This document shows, one piece after another, positions 25,327-36,543 of a stretch of DNA of 64,000 nt. Within the stretch, counting starts at the first letter, position 1, and every line of letters starts with the position of its first letter. A model generated the notes under the pieces. That model saw nothing but the letters and a program-made list of their open reading frames with translations, ran no database searches and had not been told where the DNA came from. The DNA is from Sipunculus nudus (Eukaryota > Annelida > Sipuncula > Golfingiida > Sipunculidae): NCBI GenBank assembly GCA_026874595.1, contig CM049308.1, positions 78,108,124 to 78,172,123 of the forward strand, read 5' to 3'. The position numbers and the translations under genes were made by a program.

Positions 25327-27100
25327 CTCGGGAGAAACATGAAAGACACATGGTTTACTTTGAAGTCTAGAAATGTCTGTGTGGTTCACAAACAGTTGTT
25401 ATTGTCTCAGGATGGATTAAAAGATTCTATGGTAAAAACCCCACCCTGATTAGCTGACCCTTTATATCAGGGTCAGGTACATTACATTGGGGTTCCCCCC
25501 CCCCCCCCAAGAATATTGGTTCTTCCTTAATTGGACAAGGACTTGGATCTCCTTAAAATTTGTTTTATAACTTGTTTGAAAGGTCTTCATAATAGTCCAT
25601 CAGTAGTTATATCAATGTTACATACTCATATATAGCTTTTATATCACTTCTGTTTGTGAACAATTGGTTTTAAAGCCCTCTTGAGGCTTATGATGCATAA
25701 AACGGGGGAAAAGTATTAAGCTGGCATCATAAAATCCTTGTTTTTTAGGTTTGATATGATCTGGTGTAATAATCGTGATTTTATATGTTTCTGGATGAAG
25801 ATGAGAACAATTCCATGACCAAAAAAAAAAATAAAATAAAATGGATTTGGCAGCATGAAACTTCTTCATGTTAGATATATATATCTCTCAGATAATGTTC
25901 TTTATGACCCATAGTTGGCACTGATCTCTAAATGAAGATGGAGATAATCATATGACAATAAATGATCTCAGGGGATTATCATTTTACAAAGAATGATCTT
26001 GTATTGTTAAGTTGCTTTGATTTATATTTTGATTTATACAATTTATTAAGTTGTTATAAAATCATGATAGACAACTAGTTACAAAACCCACAAATTGAAT
26101 TTTGATTCATTAAGACAGGTCTGCTTATGAGTCGAGATTGTTTATGTTTGTCACCATATGGCATCATCTAAGAGCACAAGTGAAAATTTTATCTGATTGG
26201 TATAAGTATTACCCATCACTTTTCCCAGCATCCTTGGCTGTCAGCATCCTTGTTAAAGTTTAATGATCTTATGCTCTAATGTTCCGTAGAGAAGTCACAC
26301 TCCTTGGTGGAGTCAGATTTAAGGCATAGTTCTTGTCTTATTTATAAGTGATGGCAAGCCCAGTAAGTGGAAGGACCTGCCGTAAATATTCTGAGTGAAT
26401 ACACGAAGAAACAATATTTAATGAAATTATATCAGGGGAGGGTTCTGTTTATAATTTCCCCTAGCTACCACAGACGAGAAATTGTATTTGCCGGAGTTAT
26501 CACCAGGATGTCATAACCTATTTATGAAAAAGTGCCGTATTTATATATATAAAATAAACAATAGATATTCTCTATGGAATATGTGAACTCTGTGAGCTCT
26601 ACATATTGTATCTATTTATTATAATGACAGTCAAGTTGCAGATGCATAGTGACACTATATTTATTTAAGATAGAATTATGAACCTCAATTACAAGATGAT
26701 ACAGATTTTACTGTTTAGATGATACAGACTTTACCATTTATCTTGGCTTTAAACCAAGTAATTAAAGCAGTATTATAGCTTTGAAAGCTTCAAATACATA
26801 CAAATTATTGCTTTATATTTTTGAGGCAACTGGAAGAAACAATAAATTTTATTTATCTGACACAAATTTCATGAAATAACTCCTAAGTCTTCAGTCTAAG
26901 TGCTCAGTCTTGTGTCATTTCTCATATGAAATATGAAAAATTAATAATTCATATTTCCCTTGGCCATTTAAGCTCGGTGATAAGATGAGAAACTCAGAAT
27001 TGAAAATTCTCTGGCTTGTTTGTCATGTTTTGATGGGATACAGATGATTATTAAATAATTGAACATCTTTCATACAAACTTCCCCAGGTTTTGAACCTGC
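25327..27100. other. Non-coding DNA with a poly-C tract
   Basis: Mostly AT-rich non-coding sequence. A 14-base C run lies at 25495-25508. The minus-strand open frame at 25639-25869 is low-complexity and not called. Confidence 0.5.
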
Positions 27101-28010
27101 TTTTTTAGCTCAGCTGACTGAAAGTCATCTGAGCTATAGCGATCACTCTTTGTCCGTCGTCCGTCTGTCTGTCCGTCTGTCTGTCTGTCTGTCCTTCTGT
27201 CCGTTAACCAGGCACAAATCGTAACCGCTAGAACTGGAATCTTCTTACTTGACATCCTGGGAGGTCCATGAAAAATCTCCTTGGAAACCAGAAATTAGGT
27301 CTCTGTTACCCATATCCTTCGAGCTATGGGGCCCCAAAGTACCCCCCAGAAAAGTCCAAAATTTCATACAAAAACTTCAAATCTCATTAACTACTTGACT
27401 GATGGTCATGATTTTTGTCATACATATTGATCATGAGAGGTTCCATCACTTCCTGCAGACTGGTGGCGCCACCTGTATCGTTCAATTTTTACGAATTTTT
27501 TTCTCTATTTTTGAGACCTTTCAAAATGTAAACATCTGTTAACAAGGCACAAATCGTAAAGACTGGACCTAGAATCTTCATTCTTGACACACTGAGAGAC
27601 CTATAAAAAGTCTCCATGGAAACCAGAAATTAGGTCTCTGTTACCCATATTCTTCAAGCTATGGAGCCCCAAAGTACCCCAAAGAAAAGTAAAAAATTTC
27701 ATACAAAAACTTCAGTATCTCATTAACTACTTGACTGATGGTCATGATTTGTGGCATAACTATTGATCATGAGATGTGTCATCACTTCCTGCAGACTGGT
27801 GGTGCCACCTTTATTGTTCCATTTTTTACGATTTTTTCCTCTATTTTTGAGACCTTTAAGGATGCTGTCATCTGTTAGCATGGCACAAATCGTAACGACT
27901 GGACCTAGAATCTTCATTCTTGACACACTGAGGTCCATGAAAAATATCCTTGGAAACCAGAAATTAGGTCTCTGTTAACCATATCCTTCGAGCTATGGGG
28001 CCCCAAAGAA

Positions 28011-28029
28011 CCCCCCCCCCCCCCCCCCC
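28011..28029 (+). repeat. Poly-C tract inside the tandem unit
   Basis: A run of 19 C where sister units read ACCCCCC or ACCCCAAAG. It is a simple expansion of the unit's short C run. Confidence 0.9.
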
Positions 28030-28740
28030 GAGTAGTCAAAAATTTCATACAAAAACTTCAATATCTCAATAACTACATCACTGATGGTCATGATTTTTGG
28101 CATACATATTGATTATGAAATATTCCATCAGTTCCTGCAGACTTGTGGCGCCACCTGTATTGTTTGATTTTTTACGATTTTTTCCTCTATTTTTGAGACC
28201 TTTAAGGATGCTGTCATCTGTTAACGTGGCACAAATCGTAACGACTGGACCTAGAATCTTCATTCTCAACACACTAGAAGACCTATGAAAAGTCTCCATG
28301 GAAACCAGAAATTAGGTCTCTGTTACCCATATCCTTCGAGCTATGGGGCTCCAAAGTACCCTCCCAGAGTAGTCAAAAATTTCATACAAAAACTTCAATA
28401 TCTCAATAACTACATCACTGATGGTCATGATTTTTGGCATACATATTGATTATGAGATGTTCCATCAATTCCTGCAGACTGGTGGCGCCACCTATGTTAT
28501 CTATCAAGAGGGTACAAATTGCAACAACTGGACCTAGAAACTTCATTCTGGTCATGCAAGGAGGCCCATGAAGAGTGCCTGTGGAAACTTGAAATTAGGT
28601 CTCTGTTACCCATATCCTTCAAGCTGTAGGTCTCTGAAGTATCCCTCAGAATAATGGACAATTTGATACAAAAGCTGAAGTATCTGAACAACTAATACGG
28701 AGATCATCATGATTCTTTGCATGGATATTGACCATTAAGT

Positions 28741-28771
28741 GTTTTTAGCTCAGCTGACTGTAAGTCATCTG
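28741..28771 (+). repeat. Nested partial hairpin head
   Basis: GTTTTTAGCTCAGCTGACTG and then TAAGTCATCTGA reproduce the family head. Instead of continuing GCTATAG, the sequence jumps into an internal unit sequence (AGTATCCCTCAGAATAATGG) that also occurs ~140 bp upstream. The junction lies in a shared TCTGA, consistent with a microhomology rearrangement. Confidence 0.8.
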
Positions 28772-29260
28772 AAGTATCCCTCAGAATAATGGACAATTTG
28801 ATACAAAAGCTCAAGTATCTAAACAACTATTGCAGTGATCACCATGATTCTTTGCATGGATATTGATCATGGAATGTGTCATCAATTTCTTCAGTATGGT
28901 GGCGCCACCTATATTTTTTTTATTTTTACGAATTTTTTTCTCTATTTTTGAGACCTCATAAGATGCGGTCATTTGTTAACATGGCACAAATCGTAACAAC
29001 TGGACCTAGAATCTTCTCTCTTGACATGCTGAGAGGCCCATGAAAAGTTTCCTTAAAAACTTGAAATTAGGTCTCTGTTACCCATAACCTCTGAGCTATG
29101 GGGCTCCGAAGTACCCCCCAGAATAATGGAAAATTTGATACAAAAGCTCAAGTATCTGAACAATTATTATATTGATCACCATGATTCTTTGCATGGATAT
29201 TGTAATGAAATGTTTCATCAGTTTCTGCATTCTGGTGGCGCCACCTGTATTTTTTCAATT

Positions 29261-29360
29261 TTTAGCTCAGCGGGCTGAAAGTCATCTGAGCTGTAGGGAT
29301 CACCTTTTGTCCGTCGTCCGTCCGGCCATCCAGGCGTCTGTCTGTTAACAGGGCACAAAT
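29261..29360 (+). repeat. Second complete head nested in the element
   Basis: TTTAGCTCAGCGGGCTGAAA, then GTCATCTGAGCT, GTCCGTCGTCCGTCCGG and AACAGGGCACAAATCGTAAC repeat the whole 5' region about 2.16 kb into the element. It directly follows a T-rich tract of a preceding unit, so one element copy appears to have inserted into, or been fused to, another. Confidence 0.8.
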
Positions 29361-29659
29361 CGTAACCGCTAGACCGGGAATCTTCTTACTTGAAATCCTG
29401 GGAGGTCTATGGAAATTCTCCTTTTAAACCTGAAATTAGGTCACTGTGACCTATATTCTTCGAGCTATGGGGTTCTGAAGTACCCCCCAGAATAATGCAA
29501 AATTTAATACAAAAGCTCAAGTATCTGAACAACTAATGCATTAATCACCATGATTCTTTGCATGGATATTGATCATGGAGTGTTTCATCAATTTCTGGAG
29601 ATTGGTGGCGCCACCTATTTTTTTTTTTTTTACGATTTATTTTCTCTACTTTTGTGATC

Positions 29660-30330
29660 TTTAAACATTTGGTCATCTGTAAACAGGGCACAAATCATAA
29701 TGACTGGACCTAGAATCTTCTTTCCTCACCTCCAGGGAAGCCCATAAAAGGTCTACGTGGAAACCCGAAATAAGGTCCCTGTTACCCATATTCTGTGAGC
29801 CATGGGGCTCTGAAGTACCCCCCAGAATAAAGATTTGGTCATATATTAACAGGGCACAAATCATAATGACTGGACCTAGAATCTTCTGTCCTCACCTCGA
29901 GGGAAGCCCATAAAAGGTCTACATGGAAACCCGAAATAAGGTCCCTGTTACCCATATCCTTCATGCTCTGGGGCTCCGAAGTACTCCCCAGAATAAAGAT
30001 TTGGTCATCTGTTAACGGAGCACAAATTATAATGACTTGACCTAGAATCTCCTTTCTTGATATGCTGGGAGGCCCCTGAAAAGTCTCCTTGTGCACCTGA
30101 AATTACATCTCTGTTACCCATATCCTTCATCCTATGCGGCTTTGAAATACCCCCCAGAATAAACATTTGGATTTGTTAACAGGGCACAAATCATAATAAC
30201 TGGACCTAGAATTTTATTTTTTGACATGCTGGGAGACCCCTGAAAAGTCATCTTGTAAACCTTGAAAATAGGTGTCTGTTACCCATATCCGTCATGCTAC
30301 AGAGCTCCATAGTACCCCAATGAATATTGG
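29660..30330 (+). repeat. Short ~170 bp tandem sub-units
   Basis: About four units, each starting near TGGTCAT.TGT.AACAGGGCACA and ending near CCCCAGAATAAA. They keep only the first half of the 337 bp unit and lack the part with the GGTGGCGCCACC palindrome. Starts are near 29667, 29832, 30001 and 30166. Confidence 0.75.
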
Positions 30331-30458
30331 ATGATTTTATACAAAAGGTCAAGTTTGTAAAAAGGATTTCATTCAAATTTGACATTCAGATGATAAAATT
30401 ACTTTTGTCAATGTCTTCCTGGTCAGCTGAGCGTCATGACCCCTGGGTCACTTGTTTT

Positions 30459-31225
30459 AAAACAATGTCAAGAATATGATGAGAGACAAAGTGGAAGCTA
30501 AACTGTGGTAGATACATCCAGGTCAAGCCAGCTTTCTCCAGTGAAACTTTATTTGAAAATCTCTGAATATGGGATAAAGATAAAAATTTTCCCAGCTCAA
30601 TTTTGGCAAAAAATCCTGTTCTTTTCTCAGGTTCATAGCCTGTTCTCTTGTCTAGACAGGTTAATTTATTGTCAAGATTTTAAAAGCTTTATTTAACTGG
30701 ATTTCTCAGAAGGAATTTCAGCTAGGTCAGGCAAGTAGAGTGGTAAACATTGTCATTATTATTCAGTGAATAATATATTGACCAAATACACCTGCCTGGG
30801 TTGTTTGGCATTGGCAGTATAGCATCACTCTCATGGCATCTCCATAAGGTCAAAGGTCAGAGCCCTCCAGGTAATATGACCAGCAATGAAGAGTGATTTT
30901 ATAATGTATCCAATGAAAGCATCAGAACTGTATATAGTAACTATGACAAGCAGTTGGTAGACAGGTAGTTCATCTATTTTTATTTTGATGACAAGGTTTT
31001 ACTATGAATGCAAGACTGTAAGCATTAAGATTTGACTGTAAGGGCCTGCTTTTTACTGTGTTTCATTAAAAAAATTATGCATCCGTATTTGCATCCTCAA
31101 TGAGATTTACAGTGCGGTTCTTGATATTAGACTTTTGATATGCTAATATTTAGTCTTCAAAAGATTTGAGTGCCTATATATTGTCTGATGAACATTTTAT
31201 ATATATGTTGAAATAAGATTCATAC
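30459..31225. other. Non-coding DNA
   Basis: No repeat unit or exon recognised between the large element and the minus-strand exon candidate. Confidence 0.5.
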
Positions 31226-31325
31226 CTTTATCAGTAAGGTCTATTCCATTGGTTCTGTTGACAAAAGTCATGAAGTCATCCATGTAGGAAGGTTCCAGTG
31301 GAAGAAAACGCTGTACGAAAGTCAT
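31226..31325 (-). CDS. Candidate first coding exon of an unidentified minus-strand gene
   Basis: On the minus strand an ATG opens 33 codons plus one base, beginning MTFVQRFLPLEPSYMDDF and ending near NGIDLTDK, up to a good donor AAAG/GTATGA. The composition is strongly protein-like (balanced codons, aromatic and acidic residues, no low complexity). A TAG lies in frame 33 bases upstream, so this ATG is the natural start. An acceptor-like CAATCTCCCCAG lies 36 bp before the ATG, so the exon may begin with 5' UTR spliced to an upstream non-coding exon such as the one suggested at 41086. I do not recognise the family. The exon leaves in phase 1, which the weak candidate at 25271-25326 could accept. 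Confidence 0.45.
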
Positions 31326-32639
31326 GTTGGGTAAATCGCTCGACTAGGGCTCTGGGGAGATTGCCCAGCTTGTCGTGACCATGTGATCAAAACAGCTGGA
31401 AAGTGTGTCAGATTACTCCTGTTTTGTATTGTTTGCTGTTTTATACAAGTGGTTTAGCTAATATTCTTGCCCTAGATTTCACAGTTTAGGGTAAGGACAG
31501 GAAAGTGTGGCAGATTTATGTATTAATGTTCTAAGGACCCAGACTAAAGTGGATTTACTCATTGAATGGGATTACTGGAGGTAGAGATTTACTCGTTCAC
31601 GAGATGAACCCATTGAAACGTTGTGTGATTATGGCTGGAGACCTGGAACCTGGAATGTGTCACCTATGTCAACCTGTGAATGATACACGCGTCATTTTAA
31701 TGGTTCTGTGTCAAACACATCACAGACTTTTGTTGATTGCATTCCAGCAATAGTTGATACACTGGGTAGAACCTGGACAAGAGGTTGGAGGGTTCTTGAT
31801 TTATCACTCCCACAGCTTGTGCATCTGAGGATTGTGGCACTAGATGTATAGCTCTCGTAGAATACACTCCATGAACCTGGGGAGAGTGGGCAAGTAACTT
31901 ACAGGAATGAATGAAAAGTTCGGAGAAGGAACAGCTATGACATCATTTAAAGAACACTACAAGAGCCCTCTATTAACTATCTATTAATCTAATGTCACTG
32001 CTGTGTTGTGTGGTATTACTCAAGCATTTTGCCCATGGAAAGGTTAATCTGTTATTTCCGGTATCTATGAGAACAAGATATCATAATCCGTACTGATTAT
32101 ATGCTGGTACATTTATCTGCCATACCTGAAATCTAGATGCTTTCATGTTAAACCATGACTGTTAATGCATCAGCAGTTATTGAATGGAGGGGGTAGATCA
32201 AGGGTTTTGGAAAGGGGTGGGTTCATCTTCAACACTGAGGGACTAATAGCCTAAAAATGTACATGGGTGTAGGAAGGGGGTAAGCTTTCAAAAAGTATTA
32301 AAATAACACTACAAGAAAAAGTTTTTGTTAGAAAAGCTTTTTTTAGGAAAGGGGGTTTATAATTTACCCCATGCCTGGCGCTGTGCTTGCCCAGGCTTGT
32401 ATATGTCTCCCTGTGAGTGTACATGATATCTCTAAATGTTGATTTTCCTAATGATTCTGATTTATAGTTGCATATCACTTTACCTGAAGACTGTCTTCCT
32501 CATCAGACATCATTTTTACTTCACAATATTTTTACTGATCCCATATGATGCTGGTCCCATGGGTTACAGTCCATGCAGAAAAGTGCTCAATGAAGTTAGT
32601 CTTTGCACTCCGACATTCATCATTTCTTGATATAAAATG
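31326..32639. other. Non-coding DNA upstream of the minus-strand exon
   Basis: Moderate GC near 31330-31420, then mixed sequence. No TATA box or repeat was identified. Open frames at 31562-31753 (+) and 32251-32478 (-) lack splice or domain support. Confidence 0.45.
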
Positions 32640-32807
32640 AAACCTCATAATTGCGACCACCATGAGCCCCTCAGTAAAGTGGTCCCATTTTCTAGAGGGT
32701 TGTTTAAGTGAGGTCTGATATAAAGAGCAATAAAGGGTTGGGACCCTGAAAAAGTGGTGGGTATTTTGTGGTGGTCACTAACCCAAGGTGGTCATTAGGC
32801 GAGGTTT
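32640..32807. mobile_element. 168 bp MITE with imperfect terminal inverted repeats
   Basis: AAACCTCATAATTGCGACCA at the left end pairs with TGGTCATTAGGCGAGGTTT at the right with a few mismatches. The interior also has GTGGTCCCA and GTGGTGGTCAC-type inverted motifs. AAACCTCGCTAATGCGACCACC-like termini occur widely in invertebrate Tc1/mariner-like MITEs, in my recollection. The flanking AT-rich sequence could hold a TA target duplication but does not fix the boundary. Confidence 0.75.
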
Positions 32808-33758
32808 TATTGTATGTATTTTTCAGGGTTAATAATCTGTGTACAAATATATGTTGGTTAACATCTGCAACTTTTCAGATCAAGTAAACTATAAATAGCC
32901 CACTTCTTATACATAAACATTAACAGCTGCCTCGGCTTAAGGCAGATTGAACAGGCATGGAGATTTCAGAATGAGTCCTGGGCTTATTTTAATAGGCAGT
33001 TAAATAAGACACATGGCCCACTTTTATGTTTAAATCCATCAGTAATACAGCATTGAGAACATAGTTACAACTCAGTGCCTGCTTTGGAGAGTACTGTAAA
33101 TTGGGTAATACTCTCCTGTAGAAAATACAGTAAATCATGGTAGCAGATGTATTTAACTGTAACTGAATTAAAGGCTGCTGCAGCATAAATGTCAGGCGCC
33201 GACAACAAGCTGGTAATATGATTGAAGGAGCAGTGGATGGTTTAGTAGACTGACATGGGAATTACTACCAGTCATCCTGATAGCTAGATTTCCTGTTATA
33301 CCAGTCAGTGAAACTAATCAGTCAGCTCATGGAGTAGTGAGGAACGTCTTTATATCCAGGAAGTCCAATATCTACAGGCTATATAAAATGTTCAAATAAC
33401 AAGATAGATCAGTGATAACAGATTAAATGAATGGTTCACATCTAGATTGTAAAAGCACCAAATGCAGTGAAAGTATTTTCTTTCATTAATTTTCTCTGAG
33501 CATAAATATTTTGTGTGACAGTATGTGGGAGGAACATCAGATATCAGAACATCAGAGGAATCAACAGATAAAAACATACTATACTGGGCTTAAAAGAGTT
33601 AATGTCTATTTTTTTTATGTACAGATGAGCTCTTTAATTTATATAAACTCTTTCCTGCTTTATGTCCAACCTGTTTTAAAAGGATTAAATTACACCATGT
33701 ATCAATGGCAAGTTCCTTTGCTATGACACAGCTGTGTATACAGCAGATTGATTCAGAG
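32808..33758. other. Non-coding DNA
   Basis: No gene or repeat recognised before the 40 bp minisatellite. Confidence 0.5.
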
Positions 33759-36330
33759 ATCTAGATTCAGGTCAAATACAGAATCTTATCACCTCCACAT
33801 CCAAATCAAATTGAGAATCGATCACCTTTTCATCAAGATCAAATAAAGAATCTTAACACAGCCTCTTCCAGATCAAGATCTAATACAGAATCTGGTCCCT
33901 TCAAGACCCAGATCAAATTAAGAATCTTATCACTTCAAGACTCAGATCAAATACAGAAACTTGTCACTTCAAGACCCAGATCAAATACAGAATCTTATCA
34001 GTTCAGGACCCAGATCAAATACAGAATCTTATCACCTCCTTTTCCAGATCCAGAACAAATACAGAATCTTATCACCTCTTCTTCCAGATCTATAACAAAT
34101 ACAAAATTTCATCACCTCCTTTTCCAGATCCAAATCAAATACAGAATCTTATCACCTCCTCTTCAAGATCCATAACAATTACAGAATCTTATCACCTCCT
34201 TTTCCAAATGCAGAAGAAATACAGAACCTTATCACCTCCTCTTCCAGATCCAGATCAAATACAGAATCTTATCCGTCCTCTTCCAGATCCAGAACAAATA
34301 CAGAATCTTATCACCACCTCTTCCAGATCCATAACAAATACAAAATTTTATCACCTCCTTTTCCAGATCCAAATCAAATACAGAATCTCATCCATCCTCT
34401 TCTAGATCCAGAACAAATGCAGAATTTTATCATCTCCTCTTCCAGATCCAGAACAATTGCAGAATCTTATCACCTCCTCTTCCAGATCCATAACAAATAC
34501 AAAATTTTATCACCTCTTTTTCCAGATCCAAATCTAATACAGAATCTTATCACCTCCTCTTCCAGATCCATAACAATTACAGAATCTTATCACCTCCTTT
34601 TCCAGATGCAGAACAAATACAGAATCTTATCATCCCTTTCCAGATCCAGAACAAATACAGAATCTTATCCTTCCTCTTCCAGATCCAGAACAAATACAGA
34701 ATCTTATCACCTCCTCTTCAAGATCCATAACAATTACAGAATCTTATCACCTCCTTTTCCAGATCCAGAACAAATACAGAATCTTATCACCTCCTCTTCC
34801 AGATCCAGAACAAATAAAGAAACTTATCCGTCCTCTTCCAGATCCAGACTAAATGCAGAATCTTATCACCTCCTCTTCAAGATCCATAACAATTACAGAA
34901 TCTTATCACCTCCTTTTCCAGATCCAGAACAAATACAGAATCTTATCTGTCCTCTTCCAGATCCAGAACAAATGCAGAATCTTATCACCTCCTCTTCCAG
35001 ATCTATAACAAATACAAAATTTTATCACCTCCTTTTCCAGATCCAAATCTAATACAGAATCTTATCACCTCCTCTTCAAGATCCATAACAATTACAGAAT
35101 CTTATCACCTCTTTTTCAGATGCAGAACAAATACAGAATCTTATCACCTCCTCTGCCAGATCTAGAACAAATACAGAATCTTATCCTTCCTCTTCCAGAT
35201 CCAGAACAAATACAGAATCTTATCACCTCCTCTTCAAGATCCATAACAATTACAGAATCTTATCACCTCCTTTTCCAGATCCAGAACAAATACAGAATCT
35301 TATCACCCCCTCTTCCAGATCCAGAACAAATACAGAATCTTATCCGTCCTCTTCCAGATCCAGACTAAATGCAGAATCTTATCACCTCCTCTTCAAGATC
35401 CATAACAATTACAGAATCTTATCACCTCCTTTTCCAGATCCAGAACAAATACAGAATCTTATCTGTCCTCTTCCAGATCCAGAACAAATGCAGAATCTTA
35501 TCACCTCCTCTTCCAGATCTATAACAAATACAAAATTTTATCACCTCCTTTTCCAGATCCAAATCTAATACAGAATCTTATCACCTCCTCTTCAAGATCC
35601 ATAACAATTACAGAATCTTATCACCTCTTTTTCAGATGCAGAACAAATACAGAATCTTATCACCTCCTCTGCCAGATCTAGAACAAATACAGAATCTTTA
35701 ACACCTCCTCTTCCAGATCCAGAACAAATGCAGAATCTTATCACCTCTTTTCCAGATGCAGAACAAATGCAGAATCTTATCACCTTCTCTGCCAGATCCA
35801 TAACAAATACAAAATTTTATCACCTCCTTTTCCAGATCCAAATCAAATACAGAATCTCATCCATCCTCTTCCAGATCCAGAACAATTGCAGAATCTTATC
35901 ACCTCCTCTTCCAGATCCATAACAAATACAAAATTTTATCACCTCTTTTTCCAGATCCAAATCTAATACAGAATCTTATCACCTCCTCTTCCAGATCCAT
36001 AACAATTACAGAATCTTATCACCTCCTTTTCCAGATGCAGAACAAATACAGAATCTTATCATCCCTTTCCAGATCCAGAACAAATACAGAATCTTATCCT
36101 TCCTCTTCCAGATCCAGAACAAATACAGAATCTTATCACCTCCTCTTCAAGATCCATAACAATTACAGAATCTTATCACCTCCCCTTCCATAACCAGATC
36201 AAATACAGGATCTTATCACCTCTTCTTCCAGATCCAGATCAAATGCAGAATATGATCACCTCCTCTTCCAGATCCAGAACAAATGCAGAATATGATCACC
36301 TCCTCGTCAAGATCAAATACAGATCTCAAA
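33759..36330 (+). repeat. 40 bp minisatellite array, about 64 units
   Basis: The consensus unit combines CCTCCTCTTCCAGATCCAGA with ACAAATACAGAATCTTATCA. Variants replace CAGAACAAATACAGAATC with CATAACAAATACAAAATT or CATAACAATTACAGAATC, and some units are 38-39 bp. Because 40 is not a multiple of 3 and no frame of the unit has a stop, reading through gives a 40-residue peptide repeat, which creates an open frame of 211 codons at 34417-35052 and others on both strands. These are by-products of the repeat. Blocks of several units are duplicated at higher order (34823-35182 = 35339-35698; 34451-34754 = 35880-36183). Confidence 0.95.
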
Positions 36331-36489
36331 TTTAACAAACTCCTCTTTTCACCACATTTTCACTTCCCTTCAAATTTTTACCTCCATGTAAGGTATCTTG
36401 CCTGCAGTCAGATCTACAGTCAGAAAAACTAACAGACAAGGTTGCACAAATTATCACTGTCAAGCTTTAGTTACAGAGGTTATTGTAAA

Positions 36490-36493
<4 letters not shown>

Positions 36494-36539
<46 letters not shown>
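36494..36539. repeat. (AT)n microsatellite
   Basis: An uninterrupted AT dinucleotide run of about 46 bp. Confidence 0.95.

Positions 36540-36543
<4 letters not shown>

Larger units (their letters stand above)
27462..29615. repeat. Periodic GGTGGCGCCACC palindrome
   Basis: A 12 bp perfect palindrome recurs at about 27462, 28481, 28899, 29234 and 29604, with one-base variants at 27799 and 28144. Spacing is about 337 bp except where a second head is inserted. It marks one point in each tandem unit and is better conserved than the poly-T tract right after it. Confidence 0.85.
27101..30458 (+). repeat. Large hairpin-headed element with internal tandem units
   Basis: The 5' end is TTTTTTAGCTCAGCTGACTG with the family hairpin, then GTCCGTC/GTCTGTC repeats. 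The 3' end is CAGCTGAGCGTCATGACCCC, then GGTCACTTGTTTT. The interior is a tandem series of ~337 bp units, each running from GTTAAC.AGGCACAAATCGTAA through GGTCTCTGTTACCCATAT and a T-rich tract to GGTGGCGCCACC. From about 29660 it continues as ~170 bp short units. Second heads are embedded at 28741 and 29261. No transposase is visible. The minus-strand open frames that recur in each unit follow the repeat period and are not genes. Confidence 0.85.

Noticed and set aside
27723-30096. Several recurring minus-strand frames with a repeated LGPVVTICA-like peptide
   Set aside because: They recur with the 337 or 170 bp tandem unit and differ in length through frameshifts, so they are shadows of the repeat.
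34417-35052. 211-codon open frame on the + strand
   Set aside because: It lies wholly inside the 40 bp minisatellite and is explained by a stop-free unit whose length is not a multiple of 3. No start context, splice or domain evidence.
33759-36330. CRISPR-like array of regular repeats
   Set aside because: Units are contiguous with no unique spacers, and the context is eukaryotic. It is a minisatellite.
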